Positions 1-9,692 of a stretch of 64,000 nucleotides of DNA are shown here, one piece after another (the first letter of the stretch is position 1; every line of letters starts with the position of its first letter). The notes below the pieces were generated by a model that was not told where the DNA came from, ran no database searches, and saw nothing but the letters and a program-made list of their open reading frames with translations. The DNA comes from Saccharospirillum sp043196875 (GTDB taxonomy: Bacteria > Pseudomonadota > Gammaproteobacteria > Pseudomonadales > Natronospirillaceae). Both the position numbers and the translations under genes were made by a program. The DNA is taken from assembly GCF_043196875.1 (NCBI RefSeq), contig NZ_JBEBMX010000001.1, forward strand, positions 310,001 through 374,000. Reading direction: 5' to 3'.

Positions 1-1
1 G

Positions 2-346
2 ATGGAATTGGGGCCGGATGGCAGCCCGGAATATCTGGTGTTGTGTAACGATCAGGAATTTTCCAGCCAGGAACTGGGCGATGAATTCTTCACTCAGGTC
101 GCCGATCAGGTGCGGCGTTCGCGTGACCCCGGCGCCCCTGGTCCACTGCACATTACCGACTTGACTCTGTCCGACCGGGTTATCGCCAGTCTGCCCAATG
201 GTCAGGCGCAGAGCATTCACTATCTGCGCTACAAGCTGCGGCTGGAACACCGCATCAATGAAGCCATGCAACAGCAGGCATCGTCGCAGCCGACAGACAA
301 CAACGCGCCGGTGCCGATCCAATCAGCGGCGCAGCGTCGCCGCTAA
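2..346 (+). CDS. Probable class I adenylate cyclase, C-terminal fragment
   Basis: This reading frame is open to the left edge of the window, so only the last 114 or so residues are visible. The fragment contains YLVLCNDQEFSS, then LHITDLTLSD, then IHYLRYKLRLEHRINEAM. From memory this is the kind of ending found in class I (CyaA-type) adenylate cyclases of Pseudomonas-like bacteria, which make cAMP from ATP in the cytoplasm; no alignment could be run. The gene converges on chpC and overlaps its end by 24 bases. A cyclase beside a Pil-Chp cluster would make sense, because in Pseudomonas aeruginosa the Chp system controls cAMP and twitching. The catalytic domain lies outside the window, so the call stays moderate. 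Confidence 0.5.
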   Translation: MELGPDGSPEYLVLCNDQEFSSQELGDEFFTQVADQVRRSRDPGAPGPLHITDLTLSDRVIASLPNGQAQSIHYLRYKLRLEHRINEAMQQQASSQPTDNNAPVPIQSAAQRRR

Positions 347-799
347 TTCCGCCAACGCCTGCAGATCCGGAATACTGGCTTTGCCCAGCTGAGTGATCAC
401 CGCCATGCGTTGCATCGGCGCCCGATGCGCCAGGCTGTCTTCGCGCACTTCGGCCTCACTCAATCGCAGCAGCCGCGGTATGCCCTGAATGCGCAGCCCG
501 AAAAAAAGCGCTTCGTTCTGTGCGGATAAGACATTGAATATCGCCAGGCGAGTGCCGGCTGAATCGGCGGCCAGGGTTTGGCCGTTGGCCATTTCATAGC
601 TGATAACCGGTACCGACTGAGCGCGCCAATCGAGCCAGCCCAGCAACCAGTCCGGTGCTTCACGGTCGGGCTTAAGATCGGCATTGGCGATGACTTCAGC
701 AATGGCCACCTGCGGCACCACCAGGCTTTTTTGCTGCATCGGCACCCAGAAAGTCGCCAGCCGTTCATCACCGGGCGGTGACTCAAATTCAGTCGTCAT
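323..799 (-). CDS. chpC: CheW-like adaptor ChpC of the Pil-Chp pathway
   Basis: This is a single CheW-like domain of about 158 residues. Adaptors of this family couple chemoreceptors to CheA-type kinases at the membrane-associated array. Recognisable pieces are the FWVPMQQKSLVVPQVAIAEV strand region near the start, the DWLLGWLDWRAQSVPVISYE core near residues 52-71, and a C-terminal VITQLGKASIPDL strand. The ATG at 799 is preferred; a GTG directly before it (802) is possible. The start lies inside the end of chpA, an 11-base overlap that suggests translational coupling. In P. aeruginosa chpB, a methylesterase gene, sits between chpA and chpC; here it is missing. The two CheW-like proteins of this cluster, PilI and ChpC, could serve different receptors. 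Confidence 0.82.
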   Translation of the reverse strand: MTTEFESPPGDERLATFWVPMQQKSLVVPQVAIAEVIANADLKPDREAPDWLLGWLDWRAQSVPVISYEMANGQTLAADSAGTRLAIFNVLSAQNEALFFGLRIQGIPRLLRLSEAEVREDSLAHRAPMQRMAVITQLGKASIPDLQALAELAATLRR

Positions 800-3700
800 C
801 ACGGGTTACCGGCGCACACAGGCGCGCAATACAGTCGAGCAGCACATCTTCCTGAAAGGGTTTGCCCAGGTATTCATTGACGCCAATCGACAGGGCACGC
901 TGGCGATGTTTAGCGCCGGTGCGCGAGGTGATCATGATGATCGGCAGCTTGTGCAGACGCTCATCGTGACGCACCTGCTGGGCGACTTCGAAACCATCCA
1001 TATTGGGCATTTCGATATCCAGCAGCATCACATCGACCGGCTGTTCCTGGAGCAACTGAATCGCTTCCAGACCGTCTTTGGCCAGCCAGACATGCCAGCC
1101 CTGACGCTCCAGCAACCGACTGGTGACCTTGCGCACCGTGACCGAATCGTCGACCACCAGAATGTTCAACGTCTGGCCTGCTGATGTCGGCGTGGTGTTT
1201 TTGGCGCTGCGGCGCAGCAACGGCGCCAACTGGGAGGCATCAACCGGACGATGCCGCAACAGCGCCGCCGGATCGAGAATCACCACCACCGAGCCATCGC
1301 CGAGAATGGTGGCGCCGGAGACGCCGGCCAGGGCGCTGAATTGCGGGCCCAGAGTTTTTACCACGATCTCGCGTGAGCCCAGCAACTGATCCACATAAAG
1401 CGCCACCGGCTGGGTCGAATCGCTGCCGGGCACCAGGATCAAAGGCACCGCTGTGCTGTCGGCGCTGAGCTCAGCGATCTGACCGGCATCGAGCAAAGCA
1501 CCGAGATAGAGCGTTTGGTAACGGGTACCGGCGTAATCGAAACCGGACTGTTCCCCGTGCGCCATGGCATCCAGCTGTTGCGCCGGCACCCGGACGATGC
1601 CCTCGATGGTGCTCAGCGGTAAGGCATAAAAATCGTTGCCGATACGCACCATCAGGGCGCGATTGACCGACACCGTAAAGGGCAGCCGGATGGTGAACTG
1701 ACTGCCTTCGCCCGGCCGGCCAGCGATGCTCATGCTGCCGCCGAGCTGTTTGACTTCGGCGTGCACCACATCCATGCCAACGCCGCGACCGGACACCTGG
1801 GTCAGCGCTTCGGCGGTGGAAAACCCCGGTTCGAGAATCTGCTGGATAATGGCGTGATCATCCAGCGCCGTGTCTTTGCTGATCAGCCCCATTTGCTCGG
1901 CACGCTGGCGAATGCGCTCAACATCGAGACCGGCGCCATCGTCGCTCAGCCGCAGCACGACATCGGCACCTTCGCGCGCCAGGCTTAATTCAATCTGCCC
2001 CTGCGCTGCTTTGCCAGCATCGCGGCGCTGCTGCGGTGTTTCGATGCCGTGATCGACGGCGTTGCGCAGCATGTGTTCCAGCGGCGAAATCATCCGCTCC
2101 AGCACCGTCCGGTCGACCTCGCCTTCGGCATTGGCGACGCTGAATTCGACTTCCTTCTCCAACTCGGAAGACAGCTGCCGCACCATGCGCCGCAGCCGCG
2201 GCACCAATCGGCTGAACGGCACCAGCCGCGTTTGCATCAGACCTTCTTGCAGTTCCGAATGCAGCCGGCCCTGCTGCTGCAATAAGGTTTCGGTATCGCG
2301 GCTTTTATCGACCAAAGTGTCTTTCAGGTCGCTGAGGTCGGAACTGGCTTCGAGCAGCGAGCGCGACAACTGCTGAATGTGCGAATAGCGATCCATTTCC
2401 AGCGGATCGAAGTCGGCATCGCCCTTGTCGATGGCGCGCTCCTGACGGAACAGCACCTGCGCCTCGGTTTCCATATCCAGATGCCGCACCTGCTCACGCA
2501 GCCGCTCCAGCGTGGCGTCCATATCGGTCAGGGTGAATTGGAAATCGCTGACTTCCTGTTCCAGCCGCGCCCGCACAATGGAGGATTCGCCGGCCAGATT
2601 CACCAGCCGCTCGAGTAGATCGGCGTTGACCTTGATGCTGTCCTGGCTGGGGGCGCGCGTCGCAGGCGCAGCCGCGACGTCGGAAGTGGTGTCCAGGCGG
2701 GGCGAGGTCTCCGCCGCCTGCGGCATAACGCTGGGACCGAAATCGTGCGGGCTGTCATCGCGACTGAGCAGGGTGCGCATGCTGTCGACGCCCTGCACCA
2801 ACCGATCCTGGCGCGCCAGCATGGCGGCGAAGAAGGCGTCATTAAGCTGGGTCGGGTCGGCTTCGGCCTGAGCCACCTCGGTCTCGAACTCATGGCACAG
2901 ATCAGCCAGGCGTTTCAGCTTGGCCAGATGGGCGCCACCTTTGAGGGTGTGCAGCACCCGCATCAGCTCCGCCGGCGCTTCAGCATGACTGGTATCGGCC
3001 TGCCAGGCTTCGAGCAGCTGTTCGATTTCGACCAGTAACTCAGCCGCTTCATCGACAAAGATGTCGAGAATATCCAGGTCGACCTCATCGGCCGAGCCCG
3101 TTACTCCAGGCGCAACAGACACAGCGGTGTGCGCACTGACATCAGCTTCGGCCAGTGGCGCCGTCGTCGGCTTCTTCGTCGTCGGCTTCGACTTCGGTTT
3201 CGTCCGGCTCGGCGTCGCTTTGCTGTGTTGACGAATCGTCTCCATCAAGCTCTTCGCCGACCGGCAGCTCCGACTCGTGGTGATCTGCTGGATCATCGTC
3301 GCCAGTTGATCCTGGCTGCGTTGCATCAGTCCCAGCAATCTCTTGCTGGGCTGCAACTTTCCCTGACTAAGGCCCTCGTACATCGATTCCATCTCGTGCG
3401 CGAGCTCCGACACCGGTTCGATCTCGGCCAGGCTGGCGCCGCCTTTCAGGGTGTGCAGATCGCGCTGCAGGCCTTCCACCGCCAACGTATTGGTGGTGTC
3501 GGCTTCCCACTGTTCCAGCGCCGTCTGCATGCTGTCGACCAGATCGCGCGCTTCTTCGAGGAAGATATCCACCAGTTCGCTGTCGCCGCTGACCCGGAAC
3601 ACCTCTTCGGCCTCGCTGAGGTCGGGCGTTGCTGCGCCCGCATCGGCGGGCGGCTGATCGCCAGCTTCGGGAATCAGGTCGTGACGGATCATGGTGTCCA

Positions 3701-6700
3701 TCGGCGTCAAGCGCTGTGGCGGTTGATTCAGCGGATCGGCATCGGCCCGGTAGCGGCGCAGCTGGGTGACAAAATCGCTGTCGACCGAGACATCCTGACC
3801 GGCGGCCAACTGATCCAGCTGTTCGATCAGTTTTTCCTGACCACGCTGGGCCAGCGCAAAGAAATCATCATCGGGCTCGACTTCACCGGCCAGCGCCATT
3901 TCGATCATCAAGGCCAGGCCGCGACTCATTTCCACCACCGGCGGCAGATTCAGGTCGCGCCCCTGTTCCGACAGCCGGTTCAATTCATGGCCCAGCGTTG
4001 CCACCGCCTCGCCGGGTTCGCCATCCGTCTGCCACTGCTGAAAGGTGCGCGGCGCTTCGAGCAGCGTATCGACGCCTTTGGACATCAGCAGTGAATTGAG
4101 GTCGGTGGTCGGCGGCTCAGCCGGCGCTTCGGCGTCAGTGGCTGCTTCTGCGTCAAACTCTGCTTCCAGCTCGGTCGCCGGGCCGCTGGCGCGCACCACC
4201 CGGTCGATAAAGTCCAGATCATCCGGCTCACTGCGACCGTCAGCCGCAGCCCGCAGACGCCGCACGCCTTCGTTAAGCAGTTCAATCATCTGCGCATTGA
4301 GCGGCTGACGTTGTTCGTGCAGTTCGCGCACCCGCTGTTCCAGCGGCAGTACCAGATCGGCGACAGCGTCGACGCTGGCCATGCGCGCCGAGCCTTTGAT
4401 GGTATGCAGCGCACGATGCAAGCGCTCCGGCACCGGCTGATCGGTATCGGCCTCTTCCAAGAAGTGCTCGACAAATTCCAGGTGTTCGTCCAGCTCCTGC
4501 TGGAACACGGCCAGCAGTTCGTCATCGGATTCGGCGGGTTGATCGTTTTCATCAACGTCTGGTTCGGCGTCGTCGCCGCTGGCGTTCCAGTCGACCGGCT
4601 GACCGCGCGCCAGCAGATGTGCTTTGTCGGCCAGATCGTCGGCGCGGCGAGCATCGGGCGTCTGGCGTTGTTGATAGGCGGCCACCAGCGCCGGCAGTTC
4701 GTCGATCACGCCTTCGAGCACCTGCAACAGGTCATCACTGCGCGAAATAGTGCCGTCGATCAAGCGGCTGAGCATGTTTTCCACCGCCCAGGCAGTCTCG
4801 CCGATGACTTCAGCGCCGGCCAGTTCGCCGCTGCTTTTCAGGGTATAGAAGGCGCCGCGCAGTTCGCCCAGGGCTTCGCTGTCGTCGGCCTGATCGCGAT
4901 AACGCGGGTAATGCTCGGCCAGTGTATCGAGCACTTCGCCAACTTCTTCGATAAAGATGTCGACGATATCGGCGGCAACCAGGTCGGCATCAATGGCGCG
5001 TTCCAGCGCCAGGCCATCCAGGTCGCTGGGGTCCAGATCGGTCGGTTCCAGATCGCGTGGGTCGAGGTCGGTCAGGCTCGGATCGGGAGTATCGATCGAG
5101 CTCAGGTCGTCATCGCTGTTACCCAGGTTGGCCAACTCAAGGTCGGTCAGCGGCAGGTCTTCCAGCGCCAGCTCTTCGTCGTCGACTTCGAAGGCGTTAT
5201 CGATGGCCTCGCTGAGGTCGAGTTCCTCGTCCTCATCCTCGTCGTCCAGAGCGGCGGCGGCCAGGGCCGCTATTTCATCGAGTTCGTCGGCGCTGATGGC
5301 GTCTTCGTCGTCATCATCGTTATCCAGCAGGGCATCAAGATCGGCGAGGTCATCAAGGTCTTCGCCATCGTCGTTCAGCAGATTGGCCACGCCGGCTTCG
5401 TCGAGTTCGTCAACGCGGTCCAGGCTGCTGTCATCGTCGCCGGAATCGTCGCCGTCTTCGCTGAGCAGATTATCGAAGTCGGCGGCGTCGTAGTTACTGC
5501 CTTCTGTCTCTGTCTCAGCGTCCAGCGGTTCGGATTCAGCCTCGGCGGTAGCATCCAACGGGCCGCTGCCCATCTGTTCCAGGGCGGCTTCGTCGGCGGC
5601 GGTTTCGTCATCGCTGTCATCACCGTCGATATCATCCAGTGCCGGATCGGTGGCAAAGCTCGATTCCGCTTCGGCCAACCAGCTGTCGATGCCGTCGATA
5701 TCCAGCGCTTCGGCGTCCTCGTCGCTGTCATCCTCTGAGCTGTCTTTGTCGTCGGCCCGGCCGCGCACATCGCCGGCGTCCATTTCCAGGCTGGTGAGAG
5801 CATCGGGTTCTTCGTGCTCCGACGCCGCGTTAAAGCCGTCCAGATCATCGAGCACCGAGCTGAAATCGTCGTCCGCTTCCATGGCGCTGAATACGCCATC
5901 GAGATCCTCATCCAGATCACTGCCCGTGGCGGCCTGCAAGTCGGCCGGAAAGCCCAGGGAGGTAATGGCTTCGGCGGCATTTTCCAGCAGACCGACATCA
6001 GCCGCGCCTTCACGCGCCAGCTGCTCCAGGTAGTACTGGACGCCGATGATGGCATCGGCCAGGGCGTCCATATCGGTGGCCTCGGGCACCTCGTCGTCGA
6101 CCATCAGCTGCTGGCTGATATAGCCATCGATGCAGCGCAGCACTTCATCGGCTTCCGGCAATGGCACTTCGTCGAGGTCGGAACGCAGCGAGCCCATCTC
6201 GGCCGGAATGGTGGCCAGTGTTGCGGTGTCCCAACGTGATTGGGCAAATTCTGCCAGCGCGTCCTTAACGCGTTCCAGGCCAGCGCTGGCGTCCTGAATG
6301 ATGGCGTCCTGGGCCGGGCTCAGCCCGGACGGGCGGTTTTCATTGGCGGTCTGAGCCGCTGCTGGGGCTGTTGCGGTCGGCTCTGGCGCAGGCTCTGCTT
6401 CGGCTGACGGCTCTGCATCGGCGGACGGCGCTGCGGCCGAGGCTGATTGTTCGCTGTCGGCCTGAGCCAGTTGATAGAGCAGTTCTTTCAGCAGGTCGTC
6501 ATCCGGCGGCAGGCCGACCACTTCCACCGGGTTTTCCAGCAGGTGTTTGAGTTCGGTGTCGAGCTGGCGTAATAACTCGACCACCGCAGCGCTGCGCGCC
6601 AATCGGCCGGACGCCAGTGCCGAGGTAAAGACATCACTGATGCGCCACAACGCAGCAACCGGGGTTTTCTCGGTCAGCAGCGCCAAGCGCGAAACCGCCT

Positions 6701-7283
6701 TGCCGAGATAACTCAGGTTGGCCTCGACATCCAGCTCACGCAGCCAGCCAAGCAGCGCCAGTTCGTACATCTGCCGCAGCTTGCGCACCAGTTGCAGCAC
6801 ATTGTTTTGCCGGAACAGTTCGATGCCGGAGTGGTCGCTGGTGACATTGGCCGCATCCAGGTCCGGATGAAACAGCGCAGCTTCGCTGAGTTCGTCTTCG
6901 CCGCGCGCAGCGCGCAGCTGATTAACGGCGGGTAAGATCAGTGCCCGGCTGTCGTCCTGGCCTTGCGCCAGACGATCGAGATAAACCGGCAATTGAGCGC
7001 TGGCATCGAGCAGCCTTTGCACCGCGTCCGAGGTTGACTCGACTTCGTCATCAAGCAAGGCCTGGTTCAGGTGTTCCAGTTCTTCAGCCAACAGCGAGGC
7101 GCTGTGGCATTCCACCATCTGCAGCGAACCGCTGATCTGGTGCAAGGCCGCGGCGCTGGTCTGTAAGGCAGCGGGATCGGGTGTATCGAGATGGCTTTGC
7201 AGCGCGTCCGTGGCCGTTCGCAGGGTCTTGTCGATCTCCCCCCGAACCCATTCCAATGCTATGTAATCACGGCGCTCGACCAT
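789..7283 (-). CDS. chpA: ChpA, giant multi-Hpt CheA-type hybrid histidine kinase
   Basis: This 2164-residue protein is the kinase core of the type IV pilus chemosensory system. The N-terminal domain carries a phosphotransfer-like LHQISGS (His48). A very acidic Asp/Glu-rich linker follows at roughly residues 460-790. Next are four Hpt-type motifs: FYTLKSSG near 811, where Tyr replaces the phospho-accepting His, then HTIKGSAR near 961, HTLKGGAS near 1279 and HTLKGGAH near 1446. The CheA dimerisation and ATPase part begins near 1545, with the N box LRNAVDHGIE near 1740 and GRGVGMDVV near 1833. A CheW-like domain and a C-terminal receiver (VVDDS near 2044, LLDIEMPN near 2089) finish the protein. 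The P. aeruginosa homologue has the same plan and also has atypical Ser/Thr domains. An AAGGGG site precedes the ATG. The 254 bases between pilJ and chpA hold a 7-bp hairpin at 7364-7383 and no gene. Confidence 0.95.
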   Translation of the reverse strand: MVERRDYIALEWVRGEIDKTLRTATDALQSHLDTPDPAALQTSAAALHQISGSLQMVECHSASLLAEELEHLNQALLDDEVESTSDAVQRLLDASAQLPVYLDRLAQGQDDSRALILPAVNQLRAARGEDELSEAALFHPDLDAANVTSDHSGIELFRQNNVLQLVRKLRQMYELALLGWLRELDVEANLSYLGKAVSRLALLTEKTPVAALWRISDVFTSALASGRLARSAAVVELLRQLDTELKHLLENPVEVVGLPPDDDLLKELLYQLAQADSEQSASAAAPSADAEPSAEAEPAPEPTATAPAAAQTANENRPSGLSPAQDAIIQDASAGLERVKDALAEFAQSRWDTATLATIPAEMGSLRSDLDEVPLPEADEVLRCIDGYISQQLMVDDEVPEATDMDALADAIIGVQYYLEQLAREGAADVGLLENAAEAITSLGFPADLQAATGSDLDEDLDGVFSAMEADDDFSSVLDDLDGFNAASEHEEPDALTSLEMDAGDVRGRADDKDSSEDDSDEDAEALDIDGIDSWLAEAESSFATDPALDDIDGDDSDDETAADEAALEQMGSGPLDATAEAESEPLDAETETEGSNYDAADFDNLLSEDGDDSGDDDSSLDRVDELDEAGVANLLNDDGEDLDDLADLDALLDNDDDDEDAISADELDEIAALAAAALDDEDEDEELDLSEAIDNAFEVDDEELALEDLPLTDLELANLGNSDDDLSSIDTPDPSLTDLDPRDLEPTDLDPSDLDGLALERAIDADLVAADIVDIFIEEVGEVLDTLAEHYPRYRDQADDSEALGELRGAFYTLKSSGELAGAEVIGETAWAVENMLSRLIDGTISRSDDLLQVLEGVIDELPALVAAYQQRQTPDARRADDLADKAHLLARGQPVDWNASGDDAEPDVDENDQPAESDDELLAVFQQELDEHLEFVEHFLEEADTDQPVPERLHRALHTIKGSARMASVDAVADLVLPLEQRVRELHEQRQPLNAQMIELLNEGVRRLRAAADGRSEPDDLDFIDRVVRASGPATELEAEFDAEAATDAEAPAEPPTTDLNSLLMSKGVDTLLEAPRTFQQWQTDGEPGEAVATLGHELNRLSEQGRDLNLPPVVEMSRGLALMIEMALAGEVEPDDDFFALAQRGQEKLIEQLDQLAAGQDVSVDSDFVTQLRRYRADADPLNQPPQRLTPMDTMIRHDLIPEAGDQPPADAGAATPDLSEAEEVFRVSGDSELVDIFLEEARDLVDSMQTALEQWEADTTNTLAVEGLQRDLHTLKGGASLAEIEPVSELAHEMESMYEGLSQGKLQPSKRLLGLMQRSQDQLATMIQQITTSRSCRSAKSLMETIRQHSKATPSRTKPKSKPTTKKPTTAPLAEADVSAHTAVSVAPGVTGSADEVDLDILDIFVDEAAELLVEIEQLLEAWQADTSHAEAPAELMRVLHTLKGGAHLAKLKRLADLCHEFETEVAQAEADPTQLNDAFFAAMLARQDRLVQGVDSMRTLLSRDDSPHDFGPSVMPQAAETSPRLDTTSDVAAAPATRAPSQDSIKVNADLLERLVNLAGESSIVRARLEQEVSDFQFTLTDMDATLERLREQVRHLDMETEAQVLFRQERAIDKGDADFDPLEMDRYSHIQQLSRSLLEASSDLSDLKDTLVDKSRDTETLLQQQGRLHSELQEGLMQTRLVPFSRLVPRLRRMVRQLSSELEKEVEFSVANAEGEVDRTVLERMISPLEHMLRNAVDHGIETPQQRRDAGKAAQGQIELSLAREGADVVLRLSDDGAGLDVERIRQRAEQMGLISKDTALDDHAIIQQILEPGFSTAEALTQVSGRGVGMDVVHAEVKQLGGSMSIAGRPGEGSQFTIRLPFTVSVNRALMVRIGNDFYALPLSTIEGIVRVPAQQLDAMAHGEQSGFDYAGTRYQTLYLGALLDAGQIAELSADSTAVPLILVPGSDSTQPVALYVDQLLGSREIVVKTLGPQFSALAGVSGATILGDGSVVVILDPAALLRHRPVDASQLAPLLRRSAKNTTPTSAGQTLNILVVDDSVTVRKVTSRLLERQGWHVWLAKDGLEAIQLLQEQPVDVMLLDIEMPNMDGFEVAQQVRHDERLHKLPIIMITSRTGAKHRQRALSIGVNEYLGKPFQEDVLLDCIARLCAPVTRDDD

Positions 7284-7537
7284 GCCGTTACCCCTTGTAT
7301 TGCGTATCGATTATCCGCCTATCGACGCAGGCAGACTTAGCGGTGGTAAAGCCTGTTTCAGCCGCCTGGCGTCCGTGCCAGGCGAGCGTCTTGTTCGCAC
7401 TTAAGCCGGTATTCTGACTCAAGTTCAGCGCTCTGCCCAATTCAACCCGATTGGCTCGGTTCGACACTGGGTTATCGGCGCCAGTTGCGCTGGCTGTAAT
7501 GCGCGATGGCGTTTTGTGAGCACCGCCGGCAATGCAA

Positions 7538-9637
7538 TCAGCGCACCGTGCCATCATCATCCAGCGCCGGCAGGAAGGGCACCTCGGGGTATTCCTCTGC
7601 CGCCGGCAGCTTAAAGCCGGCGACCGAGGAACGCAGATCGCGCGCCAGCTGCGCCAGATTACCAATGGAACGCGCGGTGGCGTTGGTTCCGGCGGATGTC
7701 TGAGAGGTGATTTCCTGAATTACGTTCATGGTATTGGAGATATGCCCGGCCGACGACGCCTGCTGGCGCGCGGCATTGGAGATGGTCTGAATCAGGTCAG
7801 CCAGATTGCGCGATACCGCTTCAATTTCCTCGAGCGCAACGCCGGCGTCTTGTGCCAGGTTGGCGCCACGCACCACTTCGGCAACGGTCTGTTCCATGGA
7901 GATCACCGCCTCATTGGTGTCGTTTTGGATCGTCGTCACCAGCGCTTCGATCTGGCGGGTGGCCGCCGAGGAACGTTCGGCCAGGCGCTGCACTTCATCG
8001 GCGACGATGGCGAAACCACGGCCGGAGTCACCGGCCATCGAGGCCTGAATGGCGGCATTGAGCGCCAAGATGTTGGTCTGGTCGGCGATGTCGTTGATCA
8101 GCGAGACGATATCGCCAATCTCCTGCGACGACTCGCCCAGCCGCTTGATGCGCTTGGAGGTGTCCTGTATCTGCTCGCGAATGTTGTCCATGCCGCTGAT
8201 GGTCGCCTGAACGCCATCGGCGCCTTTCTTGGCGATGCCCACCGAACGCTCGGCCACACCAGCCGATTCCAGCGCATTGGCCGATACCTGATCGATCGAC
8301 GCCGCCATCTCGTTGACCGCCGCCGAAGCGCCGGCAATTTCATGCGCCTGATGATCGGACGCTTCCGCCAGATGCATGGCCGTGGCCTGCGTCTGCTGGG
8401 CCGCTGACGACACTTCCACGGCGGTGGAATTAATGGATGAGACCAATTGGCGCATCTGGTCGATGGCGAAGTTGATGGAGTCGGCAATGGCGCCGGTAAA
8501 GTCTTCGGTCACCGACGCCTGGGTGGTCAGATCGCCATCGGCCAGATCGGTCAACTCATCGAGCAGACGCAGAATGGCGTTCTGGTTCTGTTCGTTAGCC
8601 GCTGCGGTTTCGCGCAAGTCACGCTGGGTGTCGCGCACGATAACAAAGACCGCCAGCATCACCAGCACCAGGGCCAGCACGCCCAGGCCGTAAAGCAGCC
8701 AGGTACTGCTGAGCGGACGCTGATTGGCTTCCTGCTGAATGCGCGCCGCCAGTGCTGAGGTTTCTTCCAGCAAACGTTGAGAATCGATAAAGATGGCCGC
8801 CGCCGACGCTCGCACCGCAAACAACTGCGGCGAGGTGGCGATGATCTCATTGACCGACAGCGACACCCGATCAAACAAGCGGCCGATCTCATCGAGCGTT
8901 TCCCGCGCCGCCGGATCGTCAACCCGAACAATACGCGGCCGGTCACTGCCAACGCGCATGCCGTTCAGCACCTGCTGAAAGCGGGCGGCATCGCGTTCGA
9001 AGGTATCGGCCGCAACCACCGCACCTTCGCCGCCCACCCGCACGCGGTTGATCGAGCGCATGATGCGTTCGGCCAGCCAGATTTGTCGGGTCGCCAGCGC
9101 CACCTGCGCCGGTTCGGCGTCGCCGCGCAACATAATATCGACCACTTCGTCATACTCGACCTGCATTTCCGGCACCCGCGCTGCCAGCACCTCGGCGGTG
9201 GCCAGCAGGTTCAGAATGGTCTCGCGCGATTCAATAATGCGGCTGGCGTTGTCGCTGACCGGTCCCCAGACCCGCGCCAGCTGGTCGGTATCGATGTTGG
9301 CGGCGTGCTCAATCAGCGCGGGCGTTTCGGTGCTGTCATCGCCGTCGAGCACATAGTCGTAACGCGCCTGGAAGTTATCACGGGCGCGCTGCAGCAAGGC
9401 AAAGGCATCGGCCTGGCCGGCCGAAGCTTCCGACGCATTCTTGGCAATCTCCTGCGACAGCACGCGCATTTCGCCGACCTGATCGAGCAGATCCTGATCA
9501 AAACGATTAAGCCGGAAGTTCTGCACCACCAAAGCCACCAAGCTGAGAATCACCACCAGCAAAGCCACCAGCAGCAGACCCAACTGACGGTTGGTGCTGA
9601 GAATGGCCAGAACATTGCCGGAGTTATGCTTCATCAT
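7538..9637 (-). CDS. pilJ: PilJ, methyl-accepting chemoreceptor for type IV pili
   Basis: This 699-residue transmembrane receptor is expected to sense pilus or surface signals and to control ChpA. A first membrane helix (LLLVALLVVILSLVALVV) lies near residues 19-36 and a second (LLYGLGVLALVLVMLAVFVI) near 314-333. Between them is a PilJ-type periplasmic helical region, and after them a HAMP segment. The signalling hairpin DQTNILALNAAIQASMAG lies near residue 524, with FAIVADEVQRLAERS after it. The start is one of two adjacent ATGs behind a GAGG site. It lies between pilI and chpA on the same strand. A pilK methyltransferase gene normally follows pilJ in P. aeruginosa; here the space holds only 254 non-coding bases, so adaptation by methylation may be absent or supplied from elsewhere. 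Confidence 0.95.
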   Translation of the reverse strand: MMKHNSGNVLAILSTNRQLGLLLVALLVVILSLVALVVQNFRLNRFDQDLLDQVGEMRVLSQEIAKNASEASAGQADAFALLQRARDNFQARYDYVLDGDDSTETPALIEHAANIDTDQLARVWGPVSDNASRIIESRETILNLLATAEVLAARVPEMQVEYDEVVDIMLRGDAEPAQVALATRQIWLAERIMRSINRVRVGGEGAVVAADTFERDAARFQQVLNGMRVGSDRPRIVRVDDPAARETLDEIGRLFDRVSLSVNEIIATSPQLFAVRASAAAIFIDSQRLLEETSALAARIQQEANQRPLSSTWLLYGLGVLALVLVMLAVFVIVRDTQRDLRETAAANEQNQNAILRLLDELTDLADGDLTTQASVTEDFTGAIADSINFAIDQMRQLVSSINSTAVEVSSAAQQTQATAMHLAEASDHQAHEIAGASAAVNEMAASIDQVSANALESAGVAERSVGIAKKGADGVQATISGMDNIREQIQDTSKRIKRLGESSQEIGDIVSLINDIADQTNILALNAAIQASMAGDSGRGFAIVADEVQRLAERSSAATRQIEALVTTIQNDTNEAVISMEQTVAEVVRGANLAQDAGVALEEIEAVSRNLADLIQTISNAARQQASSAGHISNTMNVIQEITSQTSAGTNATARSIGNLAQLARDLRSSVAGFKLPAAEEYPEVPFLPALDDDGTVR

Positions 9638-9692
9638 CGGGCCTCAGAATGGCTAAGCGGCTGGCACGGACGGGGCAGATAGCTCATTACCT

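Noticed and set aside
5040..5330. Repetitive GTCG/TCGTC-rich DNA that looks like a tandem repeat
   Set aside because: It is codon repetition for Asp, Leu and Glu in the ChpA linker and shows no fixed repeat unit at DNA level.
4311..5738. Long plus-strand open frames opposite chpA (also 3129-4094)
   Set aside because: They mirror the GC-rich acidic linker of chpA; the translations lack domains and chpA is clearly the real gene.
7364..7383. 7-bp hairpin between pilJ and chpA as a terminator
   Set aside because: There is no U-run, and chpA has to be expressed with the rest of the cluster; no separate promoter could be shown.
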